Assembly (NCBI GenBank): GCA_965153455.1
Contig: OZ234501.1
Location: 3,100,001-3,164,000 of the forward strand
Origin: Sphagnum compactum
Taxonomy: Eukaryota > Bryophyta > Sphagnopsida > Sphagnales
Length of the DNA: 64,000 bases
Direction of reading: 5' to 3'
Shown here: piece by piece, positions 23,985 to 36,315 of the stretch
How the letters are laid out: every line of letters begins with the position of its first letter
Numbering within the stretch: the stretch's first letter is position 1
The notes under the pieces: model-generated
The model's database searches: none
Seen by the model: only the letters and a program-made list of their open reading frames with translations
What the model was told of the DNA's origin: nothing
Translations under genes and position numbers: made by a program

Positions 23985-26900
23985 GTTTGAATAGATTCCC
24001 ATCAGGCCTATTTTTGTTGTTTTGTTCTTGTTATCCTTTTATTTCGAGATCATGTCTACATCCATGGAAAAAGTCCTTGTTATTGTCCTTAAGAATTTTG
24101 AACAAAAAAATCAAACATTTCATGTATTTATTATTCATTTACAAACTAATCAAGCTTCAACATTTTTGGGATGCATTTTTGCAACACAACCCCAATCAAA
24201 GGAGCCATGGATCAACCTACTTAACAAGTTTGATGGCACACGTTCAAAGTTTTGAGGTTTTGTTAATCAAGTGCATTTGGTCGTTTTACTTCATCCTCAT
24301 TAGTATCTAATTGGCCCAACCCAAGTTAGACTCATTAGTATTCTGTTGTCAAACACGGCTTTTGCTTGGTTCACACTTTTGTAGAACACCAATCATCATA
24401 ATTCAACGACTTTGAAACGTTCCTTGAAAAATTCAATGCCACCTTTGGAGATTTAAACAAAAAAACGCACATTTAACATCAAAATATGATTTTTTTATCA
24501 AGGCTCACATTTAGTTATAATATATGCATCGAATTTTAAATAGTTAGTTTGCAATATTTCATGGGGTGAGTTATCACTCATAAGTTAGTTTTAATTTGGG
24601 TTATGAAGTTATGCAAAAGACTTGATACTCACCATGCTAGACCCTTCAACATTAAGTCAAGCCATTGCAAAAGTTGTTTTGGTGTGACAAAAAGCTCTTT
24701 GAACATTTATAAGAAAAGCGTCATAAACCAACATCAATAACACAAAAGAGTTTTCCACCTACAATGTTAGCCTAGCCTTTGGCAACCTCACCAAAGGACA
24801 ACCCCATGTATATTGATAAGATAAGATTCAATCCCTTCATAGAACAAGAGAAGCAACGTTGACATATAAATAATCTTTGTTTGTATTATGGAGAGCTAGG
24901 TCATGTTGCTCATGAATGTCCAAAGAAAAGTGGTCCACATGTAGTATGTGCCATCTTTGTTACCAATCCACAACTAGAGGAGTTGGGAAATGAGCATGTC
25001 CAATTTCAATAGGGACCCTGAGGTTGTACCTTGATGTAGCATGTAATGAGAATGGTCCTAGCCTATCTTTAGATCCAGCACCATGTTTCTTAATACCAAT
25101 CATTGTTAAATGTAATAAGTTTGTGACAATGGAGGCCCAAGAACTATTTGATTATGGCACATTAACATGTTTCATTGACAAGGAATTGTTGTGACAATTC
25201 AAGTTGGCTCAAGTGGAAAATAACACACTAGTGTTAGTTGAGGTCATTGACGGTCAAAACCTTTTATCAAGACTAATCACACATGAAACCAAAGCATTAG
25301 ATGTTACCATCGGTTCTCACACCAGCAAAATTATCTTCAATGTCATTTCATTTCCAAAAAATCTTATCATCATTGGATTATTTTAGTTTGTTCTACATAA
25401 TCCACGAATGGATTGGTGTTAAAGACACAAAGAACCACAAGAACAAAGGTTGAAAAAAAGGTTTAAGTCTAACTTTCAAATAAAAAACGATACAAGATTA
25501 TGTGATTCAAAAACAAAAACACAAGATCTAAAAACAAGAACACGAGATCTATGTGTAAAACAAACACGAAATAAATTTTTATTATGTTAACATATGCAAA
25601 CATGAACATGACAAGGCTATGGTGTAAGATTGTGTCGTCTAAGATTAGTGTTGAACAAACTAAAGGAAATGAGGGGTCCTACTTTTATTTATACCCCTTT
25701 GGGGACCTAATTCAAGGAAGCTTCCAAGGAGGCTTCTATGTGTGCATTGAATAAAAAAACTTTTTGAGAACCTTCATAACTGAGAGTCAACTATGAGTTA
25801 ATTAAAACTTAATTGAAAATTAATTAGGACTTAATTTGAAGTTGATTAAGAGTTAACTGGGAATTAACTAAAAGTTAATTAGGAATTCACTGTGAGTTCA
25901 TTGGGAGTTCACTGGGAGTTCATTAGGAGTTAACTCGGACTTAAATAAAATTTAACTAAAATTTAACTAAAACTTAATTAGGGTTTAACTAAAAGTTACC
26001 TAGGAGTTAATTAGGAATTATGGATGAATTCCATCCATTAGAAGGTGGTGTCTAATGTTCACATCCGTCACAATTGGCATACGAAGAGTCTTCACTTTGA
26101 AACATCACAACATGAGGCCCTGGAGTGTGAAACCTTCGCTAAAAACATGCATGGCAAAAATCAAGATGGGGTATGTCATGTAACTGGAAACAAACATGAG
26201 AATGAATGCATGCAAACTTTGAAGCAAAAGGAAGACCTCGGTAGTACAAAAAGGCTTAGGTGCCCCAAGCCTTTATTTTTGATGGAACAAAAGCTTTCAT
26301 AAGGCTGTTAAAAGAAAAGATGCATTCTTGATTTATGTTTTTCCCTCATTAGATGTTGAGCCATGTCCATATGAAATTTCTTCCTAGTACCAAGAATTCA
26401 AATATGTGTTTGAGAAGAAAAATGCAAACACCTTACTTAAACATTAACCATATAACTGCACCATTGATCTTGAGGAAAGAGTGCACATTTGGACCCATAT
26501 ACAATTTGACATAAGATGAACTTGTAATGATTCATGAATACATTGACAAGTATATTGAGGAGGGGTTCATTGAACATTCCAAATCTTTAGCCGGTTCCAC
26601 TATCTTCCTTGGTAAAAAAGAATTGGTTTTTTATGAATGTGTGTTGATTATTGTGGACTAAATTGACTTGCCATCAAGAATCGATACCCTTTGCCCCTAA
26701 TTTCAGGGTTGTTACACCAACTAAGTCATGCCAAGGTATACACCAAGATTGATTTACATGGAGCATATAACTTGATGCGCATTCGAGAAGGCATGAATGG
26801 AAGACGACGTTTAGAACCCATAACGACCATTTTGAATATGTTGTGATGTCATTTGGCCTTACCAACGCACCTACTATTTTTCAACATCTAATGAACGATG

Positions 26901-28100
26901 TCTTTTGTTTTGGATGATTTCATGGTTTGTTACATCAATGACATCTTCATTTTCTCAAAGAACATGGAGGACAATGAGCACCATGTACATCTAGTTTTAG
27001 AGAAGTTTAAGGAAATTGGACTTTATGCCAAATTGGAAAAGTGTGAATTCCATCAATTTGAAGTAGAATTATCGGGTTACATCATCTTTGGAGACAACAT
27101 TTGCATGGATTCTCATAAGGTTCAAACCATTGTCGATTGGGCTATTTCAATTTTGTTTGAAATGTCCAATTTTTGGGGATTTGCCAACTTTTATTAACGT
27201 TTCATTGCCCAATATTCTTCAATAGTGGCCCCTCTTATTCATTTGACTTGAAAGGATCAACCTTTTTCTTGGGGAATTGAAATTGTTAATGCTTTTCAAA
27301 TTTTGAAGATTTTTTTCACAACTACCCCACTTTTGGTTCACATAGACCCTTCCAAGCCTTTTATTTTAAAAACAAATGCTTCTGACTTTGTAGTAGGTGT
27401 TATACTCTCACAATTCGAAGGGACAATCTTCTTCATCTTGTTGACTTTTGTTTTTGTAATTTTTCTCCTGCGGGGATTAATTATGAAATTCATGATAAAG
27501 AATTTCTAGCCATTGTGGATGTTTTTGAGGAGTGGCATCATTTGTTTAAAGGAGCTCAACATGCAATCACTGTGAATTCAAACCATAAAAGCTTATAGTA
27601 TTTCATGACAACTTGTGTTTTGAATCAACACCAAGCTCGATGGGCATTGTCTTTATTGCGATTTTGGTTTGTCATCACATTTTTGCCTTTGGCATTAACA
27701 AAGGAAACCTAATGTTATCCCATCGCTCGTACCTCGCACCTAAGGAAAAAAATGTAGCCTACGAGTAACAATGTGATGTCATTCTCAAGCTTGAACATCT
27801 TCAACTTCAAGTGTTATTGGTAATTCTTGATGACACAACCTTTTTTTGTGAAATTTGTAAAGATTTGAAGGACATTTTTGCATTGAACCAATTAAAAAGT
27901 CATCATCAAGTTCAAGATTTTTCTAGTGATCATCCCAAGTTCGAGTTTCAAAATGGTCTATTATATTATGATGGTATTTTGTATGTTCTTGATGGCCTTG
28001 CGCAATTGGGTGAATGCACATTAAGGTGGTTCACTTTTGGTCCTTTTTTAGACTTTCTACAAAGTAAACTATATTCAAATGCCACAAACACATTTTAAAA
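23985..28100 (+). mobile_element. Decayed Ty3/gypsy retrotransposon body (gag-PR-RT-RNaseH-INT fragments)
   Basis: Fragments occur in Ty3/gypsy order on one strand. A gag-like region ends in a zinc knuckle at 24878-24919, where the second cysteine is tyrosine. Protease-like sequence runs from about 25080 to 25416 and resumes at 26078. Reverse transcriptase spans about 26480-27195; its YxDD box at 26931-26942 reads YIND. An RNase H-like stretch with a TNASDFVVG motif starts at about 27300, followed by an integrase N-terminus-like remnant at about 27740-28000. Frames are broken by many stops and shifts and no 3' LTR is found, so it cannot encode working proteins. The RT context fits Ty3/gypsy rather than copia. 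Confidence 0.85.
25412..26077 (-). mobile_element. Solo LTR (copy A) with 5-bp target-site duplication ATTGG
   Basis: The LTR is 25417-26072 (656 bp), flanked on both sides by ATTGG (25412-25416 and 26073-26077). Its sense strand is the minus strand. Read that way it starts TGTGACGGATGTG, carries the short-unit array, then a TATA box (GGTATAAATA, complement at about 25690-25702), and ends TTTAACA. It splits the protease region of the surrounding gypsy element; the host frame reconnects when the LTR and one ATTGG are ignored. No internal element sequence remains, so this is an LTR-LTR recombination product. Confidence 0.88.
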
Positions 28101-28800
28101 TCATCAATTTGACAAAAATATTTATGAATTAAAATTGCCAACTTGAATAAGAATATTTATAGAAGGGCAAAGTTCAATAAACATACACCAATCATATAGT
28201 AATGGACTTTTGAAATGAGCATATGGACTATGGTCTGGGTTTTGCATTAACATTCAAATGCATTTTTTGTTATAATTTCATCTCAATATTTTTTATAGGG
28301 ACTCAATATATGATATTTGATGGAAAAAAAATATGGATTAAAAAAATTACAACAAAAAATTTAACCAACAAATAACTATGGACTTTTGAATGACCAAATT
28401 TGGACCTTATTTTCTTAAGTCCCTATTTTGGTCATCTTTTATTGGATTAATATTTTTTCCCCCTAACATGTATGTCAAAGAATTGTTTAGATGGGCAGCC
28501 TTTCATATGGACTTTATTAGCTGATTAATCACCACATAATGCCCACTCAAAATTGGTTTTTAATCATTTTGTCCATTTTTATGTTAAAATATGGACTTTT
28601 GGGATTGGAACTCTTGCTACTTTTGAGCCACCCTAACTTGCATCTACCCGATTTCTAGTTCTTTAGGCTTAGCATGATGTTTTGGTTACAGGCCATTTTA
28701 AATTCAACAAGCCCATGGAGTTAGTGTTTTGAGATTATTAGCTTGTGCAAGAAGGGATTGAAACTTGATTCAAGATGAGGTCACAACCTTAGAAGAAACA
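28101..28800. other. AT-rich sequence after the gypsy body
   Basis: No gene is seen. Recurrent ATGGACTTTTG-type words suggest further decayed repeat sequence, but I recognise no domain. Confidence 0.4.
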
Positions 28801-29344
28801 TGATTTCTTTTATGTGAAACATGAAAATGTGCCTTTCGGACTTTTTTTGGGAGTGAGACTTCTACCTATGTTAATTAACATGTTAATCCAAATGGTAATT
28901 TGGCCAGAAACTCACAATAACAAAACAATTTGGTGGGTAGCAACATTGAAGCTTTCAATGCCACAAACAAATAGGTGGGAAGCTAGTCAAACTTTGGAGG
29001 CTATTCTTTTGCCACCAACAGAAGTTCCTTCACCAAGGTATGGATAGATTTACATCGTCAACTTTGGTCCATTTCCTACCATAAAACATTATGCGGTGAT
29101 GATTGGAAATTTCCCTATATGCATTTGTATTGACTTCATAACAATGATGACAAGGTCCTTGGGTGGTCATGGGAAGTGGGTGCATTACAAACATTTATAT
29201 TACATTTTACAAAATGTGATGTATTGTGGCCAAACAAAAGATTTCATTCATTTTCCAACCTGGAGTTGGAATGAAATGCAACACCTAACGATTCGTGCTA
29301 GGGAAATTAATTTGTGGTCCAAGTTTCAAATTGTATATGGGTGA
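28800..29344 (+). pseudogene. Fragment resembling a SWIM-type zinc-finger protein
   Basis: Two open stretches in related frames (28814-29047 and 29096-29344) are separated by a stop. The second has a CXC pair (TGC 29119-29121, TGT 29125-29127), then GKWVHYKHLYYILQ, then a tail DFIHFPTWSWNE. SWIM fingers have the form CXCXnCXH; here the third cysteine is tyrosine (29186-29188) before the histidine. SWIM domains occur in transposase-derived and ubiquitin-linked plant proteins. The missing ligand and the stop argue for a dead copy. The assignment rests on motif shape only. Confidence 0.45.
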
Positions 29345-32300
29345 TGGGATTGTGATAAAGTACAATTAAACTCAAGTTGTAGAATTGAAAAACTTGTATA
29401 AGGTCCAAGATGGTTTGTCCCATGTACACTGTGGTTTACACAAAATGAATTGAGATAATTGTTGGCCTTGATATATATGTGTGCAACTAATATTGGGTTC
29501 ATTGACATGTTGGGTACCATAACATAACCATTTTTATCTTTTTCATGCATCATGTGTTTTATGTTATGTGTCCTACTAAACGATAAAAGTGATATGTGTG
29601 GGATAAAAATCCACATAAATTTTTAAAATTCCATTTCAAGTATAAATTTGTATATGACAAAATGAACATGGCAAACAATTTGTATCTGTTCAACTTCAAT
29701 TGGAATGTTTCATCCAAAAAACTAATTTGATCATAAATATCATTCATTTCAAACTTCATTCATGTCCACATGGTAGAATCTTTGCCACATCATTTGAAAA
29801 TCTATCGCTAGGAGAAAACCCCATTTTTCAACTATGTTTTCAACTATTTTTCAACTATCATTTATAGTTGAAAACATCATTTTCAACTACAAAATGTTTT
29901 TTGCAACTCAAAAATGATGTTGTCAATTGATTTCCAAAATAGTCGGCAATTTTGAGTCGACCTTACAACACAGTTAAAAACAACATACACGTGTCAATTT
30001 GTGAGTTAATGTTGAGGTGACAACATTTTAGTTGAAAACGACATACATTTTAGTTGACGCAACATTTCAATTATAAAATGTTGATTGGACCTAGTTGACT
30101 CCATGCTAGCAAGTCAATGGATGAACTTCATCCACCTATGTGTCATGTCATTTGGGGGCGTGGAATTGGAATTATGACTATCTTTCAACTATATTACAAC
30201 TAATGTAGCATTAGCACATGTCATGTCACTGAAGAAGGGCATGGAATTTTAGAAAGTTGATTATTATTCAATTATATTATAGCCAATGGAACATTGACAC
30301 GTGTCACATGGGCATTCGTGGTCCACCATCAAACTAAATTATTTGACATGTGCCATGTGTATGGTCTCAGAATTTTGAAGTTATTAATTTATTGAAAATT
30401 TCAGCATATAATATTATGCCATGTGGACATTCATGTTACACACTTGCATGACACATGGCATCTTGTTGTTTGTAGGTCAATCAACATTGTGAAGTTGAGC
30501 CAAAGTAAAGATATCAACTATAAGGTAGTTGAAAGCAAGTTGAAAAGAAGTTGAAAATATGTCGAAAATAAGTCACAATTTATGTAAATTAGTTGAAATG
30601 TAGTTGAAATTACAAGTCTACACAAATTATAATCATAATTGTAAGACTACTAAAGCTAGATTGTGGGGATAATACACCTAGCTAAAATTAACAAAAAAAA
30701 ATCAAACCATAATAAAAGCATAGTCTACCTATACATTATCAACTAAAAATGCAAAACCATTGGTGCATATTATAATTTGAAAATTATGCAAGGAAACATA
30801 TTCCCATGTAGGAAATGGTTTCGTCTACATCTTGAAGATGCTAATGTTATTAATCAAACACTTATTGGAATAATGAAATGATTTTCCTATAAGGTGGTTG
30901 TCCTATGTTTATGCACTAATGGTGTGAACTCGTTGTTGGCATGCTTAATTAAATTGTTACCTCGTTGGACCATGTCTTTTGACTTGTTCATAGTTACACC
31001 CTGCATTTTTTAATTAAAGAAAATGAAAGTTGTTAGAAATGAGAAAACTTAATAGGAATCTAAATTATAATGCATCAAGAAAAAGATTGTGCATTAGTTT
31101 CACACATTAAAAATCAATAAAAAAAATCATCATTTACTACTCAAGAATAGGGAAGTTTGACCCCAAAAAAAACAGTTTGAAATCTGGTAAAAATTAGAAT
31201 TAAATAATGAATGGAAATGGCACACATCATGGGCTTACCTTATACATAGTCAATAAACATAGTTGAAACCTAATTGAAATTTAGTTGAACCCAATCAAAA
31301 TATAAGAAAAATTATATAGTTGAAACTTAGTTGAAAGTAACTCACTACAACAAACATAATCAAAACCTTACTTGCATTGATGGTTGAAAAGGTTCATAAG
31401 TTTACCTCTCATTGCCCAAATGTTTGTTTGGAACTAGAAAAGAAGAAAAACTAATGAGAGTTGAAAAAAAAAACTTCATACTTACAAAACATGTTTTTCT
31501 TTTGTCTTCTATTTGGACCCCTCCTACTTTCAAAGTTCATAACTTTCTCATTTCTTTTTCATTTAAAATGATTTAAAGTGTTATAAAAGCGCCACCTTAA
31601 GTTCTACAAATAATCTTTGAGCTATAATAACAAAAAAAAACATAAAAGGAAGTTTTTGGGTGTTCAAGAACTGTTTGTGGTTTGTTGTTTTGAATTCTTG
31701 ACCCCCCCTACTTTGGGGGGCCATAACTTTCTCATTTCTAATCTGCTTTTAATGATTTTTAGTGCCTCAGATGTGGCAAGAGGAAGGGTTCAATAGTTGC
31801 TTGGACACTAGGAAAAAAAAAACCCTCCCCTTGGATCTAGACTACCGTAAGCGCTTAAGTGGACTAAAATCAGCTTAATTACTTTAATGGAAGTTCAAAG
31901 AAAAACCTAGTTGAAAAAAAAACCAACAAAAGTTCAAAACAACACCTAACTAAAAAAGAATTTAACTAAAGGTAACATGGTGGAGAAAGAAAAGAAAAAA
32001 TATCTTGGTAAAGGGAAAATAAACAAAAAAAAGGAAAATTGTTTTTAAGCACCTGTAATTGTAAGAGGCATGTGTGGTGGTGGCTTCCAAACTCCATAAG
32101 CTTGTTTCTTCATGTTATTCATGTTCACTTGCCTTGACACCATATGACCTTAATGTGCTTAATAATGTTTTTAATGAAGAAGAAAAAGTTTGAACATGAT
32201 AAAAAAGAAAACAACTTAACAATAACCCCAAAATGAAAAACTTGAAATTCCTCACATGCAAAAGGCACGATGCACTCACTTGAAAAAATCCATGAATTGA

Positions 32301-32926
32301 TATTAAACTACATGATTTAAATTTTAAAACACAAGTTGGGCCTAAAGAAAGCAAGATAAAACAACACAAATTGTAAAAACGGAGAAAAAAATCAAACTAG
32401 AACGTAAAGAAAGTTCAAAGTGAATGACAATGTTATATAAGGACAGTCTCTTCATTCATGGATGGATGAAATATGTGTTTATGGTTGGATGCCAATTAAC
32501 TTTCAATTATGCAATTTGGCATCATTTCAAGTAGTTTTCAATTATAATTCAAATTTTAAATTTCCCGCCCACACATTGCCACACTGTTATATGTCATACC
32601 ATCCATTCATAATTAATTATGGAATTATATATATTATGTGACATTTAATGGCATAAATGGGATCATTTATAATGAATGACATTTTATGATATAATTTAAA
32701 ACATTATAAATGATATAATTTTAATTTTGTGGCATTTTAAAACATTTTAATGAATATGTAAAATGCCATATAATTATATATCAATTATTTTATACCCCAA
32801 AATTGAACCCTTGCTAAGTTAAAGTAGTTTGCCTAACTTAATTAGCTATCCTAACCTAGGTCTAATTAACTTTCTTACCTAACTTAGAGCCTATGTAGAC
32901 CTAGGTAGGTAGTAATAGGTTAAGTA
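29345..32926. other. AT-rich, repeat-derived sequence without genes
   Basis: No convincing ORF is seen. About 29.8-31.4 kb is strongly enriched in GTTGAAA/TTTCAACT words on both strands. Two diverged copies of a segment with CTACTTT...CATAACTTTCTCATTTCT occur at about 31510-31560 and 31705-31745. It is probably old repeat DNA. Confidence 0.5.
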
Positions 32927-33720
32927 TAGGTAGGTTGTGAGTCACTTAGGTAGGTATAAATAGGTAGGTTGTGAGTCACTTAGGTAGGTATAAATAGGTA
33001 GGTTGTGAGTCACTTAGGTAGGTATAAATAGGTAGGTTGTGAGTCACTTAGGTAGGTATAAATAGGTAGGTTGTGAGTTGTGACACCATGATTAAACAAA
33101 ACTCAAATAGGTACCTACCTAAAAACCTTGCCTAGTTACCTAGTTACTTAATACCTATTTACCGATACATAACATATTTACCTACATTTGACCTAACATA
33201 TCTACCTATTACTTACCTAGGGACCTCCTATTGCATTTAGGTAGATAATAAATAAGTAGGTGGGTACGTAGTCATAACTTACCTTGCCTTGCCACCCCAT
33301 TTAAATCTAACTTCATTAGCTATCCAACCTAGCTACTTATGTAACCTACATGCTTACATGCCTCATTAGCTACCTAGGTACGTTGTAGGTTAAGCAAATA
33401 CACTTGTTACAAATTACTTTAGGTACCTGTAGGTAGGTAGGTAATACTTTGTAGGTTAGATAGGTACTTATTACATATATTACTAAGGTAGTTATAGATA
33501 GGTGGTAAATTGTAAGTTAAATAGATTTAGATTATAGCATAAGTGATTTAAAGTAGGGTGTAGGTTAATTTATGTAGGTCAATAGTCTATAAGTACCTAG
33601 GTATGTAATATGTAAGTATAAGTTACAATAGTAAGTAGGTAACATGTACATAGGGTGTAAGTAATGATAAGTAAGTAGGTGGGTAGGTAATATGTGGGTC
33701 GGGTATAGGTAATGATAATT
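32820..33720. repeat. TAGGTAGG-rich simple-repeat tract
   Basis: Dense variants of TAGGTAGGTA, CCTACCTA and TTAGGTAG occur throughout on both strands. The 34-bp tandem repeat at 32927-33078 is its most regular part. Similar words occur at 2.8-4.1 kb and near 44.1 kb. Confidence 0.7.
32927..33078 (+). repeat. 34-bp tandem repeat, about 4.5 copies
   Basis: Units starting TAGGTAGGTTGTGAGTCACT begin at 32927, 32961, 32995 and 33029, with a partial fifth from 33063. The four full copies look identical, so the expansion is recent. Units abut directly with no spacers. Confidence 0.95.
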
Positions 33721-36315
33721 AAAGTTGAAGTACAGTTGAAAATGCATGCAATATTTCATCCATCAATATCCTTCTTTCATCAATTCAAAAACAAGGTCCA
33801 CCAAAATAGTCATGAATTGACTTGATGTGGCATAATGTCATGGCAAAGTGAAATTTTCAACTAATCTTCAATTCGGTTATATTTTATTTTTAAAAATATT
33901 TTGACAATCAACACCTATGAGTGGTCAATGTTGTACAAGTACCAAACTAGGCGACATGTCAACTCATTTAAGATGTCATCCCATCCACTGGAATTTTTTA
34001 AATAAATATATTATTGTGTAATCGAAACAAAGTTGAGGACAAATGTAGTTGCAAACCGGTTGATTAAAAAATACCTTTTTCCTCCTAGTGTATCCACACG
34101 AAAAAAGATTATGTCCTACATGACACAAAATATTCTTGAAATATTTTATCCATGTCATCAAAATATTCACAAAAAAGATTCCATCTAGCTCAAGTTCACA
34201 AGATAATGTCGTTGCTTTTGATGTTGGAGTTGGCGTAATGGTACGTTTCCATGTTTTCCACCCACCCACTATCCAATTGCAATTACTTTTGTCAAATTAT
34301 GAACGACCTAGTTTCTAAATTCACTCTCATTATTTTCAACCCATTCTTAATATTTTCAAGTGAAAAAAGTTAATGTGACCTAAACCAAGTTAGAATATCT
34401 TTGCACTTGTGGAGTCAGTTTTTGAAGTAAGGTGATTCATTTGTGAGTTTGGTGGGTGTTTTTAGATCCTAGGGGAGGGGGGAGGGGAAGGGTCAAGGGG
34501 GCACCCACCAAAATAGTGCGAACTCCACTATAATTATGGGGCCAATGTTTCAACTTTTTACATAAACACACCAATTATTTGAGTGGGGATAGTACAAACA
34601 ATGGGTGAATGGGAAGTGAGGGAAATACACCTTAAAATATTTTCTTATGCATATTGCTAACCCCATAGTATTAATACCTAAGGTTTAACTAGGGAATTTT
34701 TTTTGTTAGGTCCCTAAAATGACCTTTTTCCGATCTACATGTGGGTGGAATTGGTATAATTAAAAATTTCCCCAATGGTAAATGATCAAATTTTAGATTA
34801 ATTAAGAATGAACAACTTATTTAGATTTTATGTTTAAATAGTCTGTGACTTAAGGAAAGAAATGTTTATGTTGAGTGCAAAGAAAGGTTTGAAGATTGAT
34901 TGTCAATTGTAAGGGAATGACTATGAAGAATGGGTTAATGGTCCTAATATGAAATTTGGATGAGATTATGGAGGTTTGTCAATTTTTCTTTAAATGAAGA
35001 TTATATTCATTCTCCTTGTTGTAATTAGGGTACCACTTCATTCTAGCTATGTATTTTTGCATGGTTTTTTTTATATCCATCTTCTGACCCATTTCCAAAG
35101 TATTTTGAAGGAAAAAACTCCTAACAAAGACCCAACACTTGGCGCATAGATAGGACAACCAATTGTTAGGTACTTAAAATAATAACAAAATAAAATGCAT
35201 GAACGGACCACAAACATGAGACTGCATTCCTAATGTAAATTAAAGGAATCCACTTTGGGGTCGTAGATTACCAAGAACCATAATCTCTTACAACTTGATA
35301 TATTTCATTGAGTGCCTGACTTAATATTGGAAATAAAGAAATAGCAAACAACTAAGTCTAGGCGGATTGCTGCAAGACCTTGTCTTCTATAGTACCATCG
35401 ACACACTGAATAAATCATTAAAGTAAAGGAAAAGAAAAAATAACACTTAGTGGGGGGAGGGGCGTGGGGTGGCTGCCACCTAATTAGCTTTTCACTACCA
35501 CCAAAATAGCCACAAGGGATGGTAGATTGTCATTCCTTCCCACCTAAGAGTCTTCTAAGTACATTTTGCTCATCACACCTATCATTTGTAGGATTAATAG
35601 AGTATGGCAAATTACCACCTACCACTGGCATGCACCATTCCCCTGAAATTACCACACACCGCCTACAAAGAGTTCACAATATGATTTACACCAAAAACAC
35701 TATCTATTTATTTCTTGGCATCAAACTAAAATTTAGCCAAAATATAAAGAAAGAAAAGAAAATAGTCCACTCCCCCCCCCCTTTAAGAGGTAGGAATCTT
35801 CTTTCTTACAAAAGTGGCCACTATATGATATTTCCCTAAGAAATAATGAGAATAATAAATTTTTACCCACAACCTACTTCTGCTAATAATATATTTTACC
35901 ATAGCTTCCATGGTAAAAACTACCAGACATGCCTTCTAACACCAATCTAATCTAATATCAATAATTTTGCATTACTTGGTTACCAAAATAAAAATTAGCT
36001 ACATGATTAACACATACAACTACCATAGAAAAAACTACTGTTAATAGCCTTGTAACATGGCCTTGGTTTCCACCTTTAAAACATTATTGAAATAGTACCA
36101 AGGGTGACGATACAACAAATCACATTTGGGAAGTAGATCATGGTCTCACATTTTTCAAGTTTATGGGGTTTGTAGAACTCATGTGATCATTTTTTATTAA
36201 GAGTAATTATTTTTTTCCCCAAATTAGTTAACTTTGCTCAATCGCAAGGTTTTCATGACCAAGGGTTAAATTTGGGAATATTAGTTTGGAGCTTCATAGA
36301 GGTTTCGAGAATGTG
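33721..36315. other. AT-rich intergenic sequence
   Basis: No gene is seen. A G-rich run at about 34471-34500 and 35453-35472 and C-rich runs near 35770 are the only compositional features. Short ORFs lack recognisable content. Confidence 0.5.

Noticed and set aside
32927-33078. Tandem 34-bp units considered as a CRISPR array
   Set aside because: Units abut directly with no variable spacers, and the window is eukaryotic.
34200-34240. Sequence loosely resembling a tRNA D-arm/B-box
   Set aside because: No acceptor stem or T-arm could be paired around it. No tRNA gene is supported anywhere in the window.
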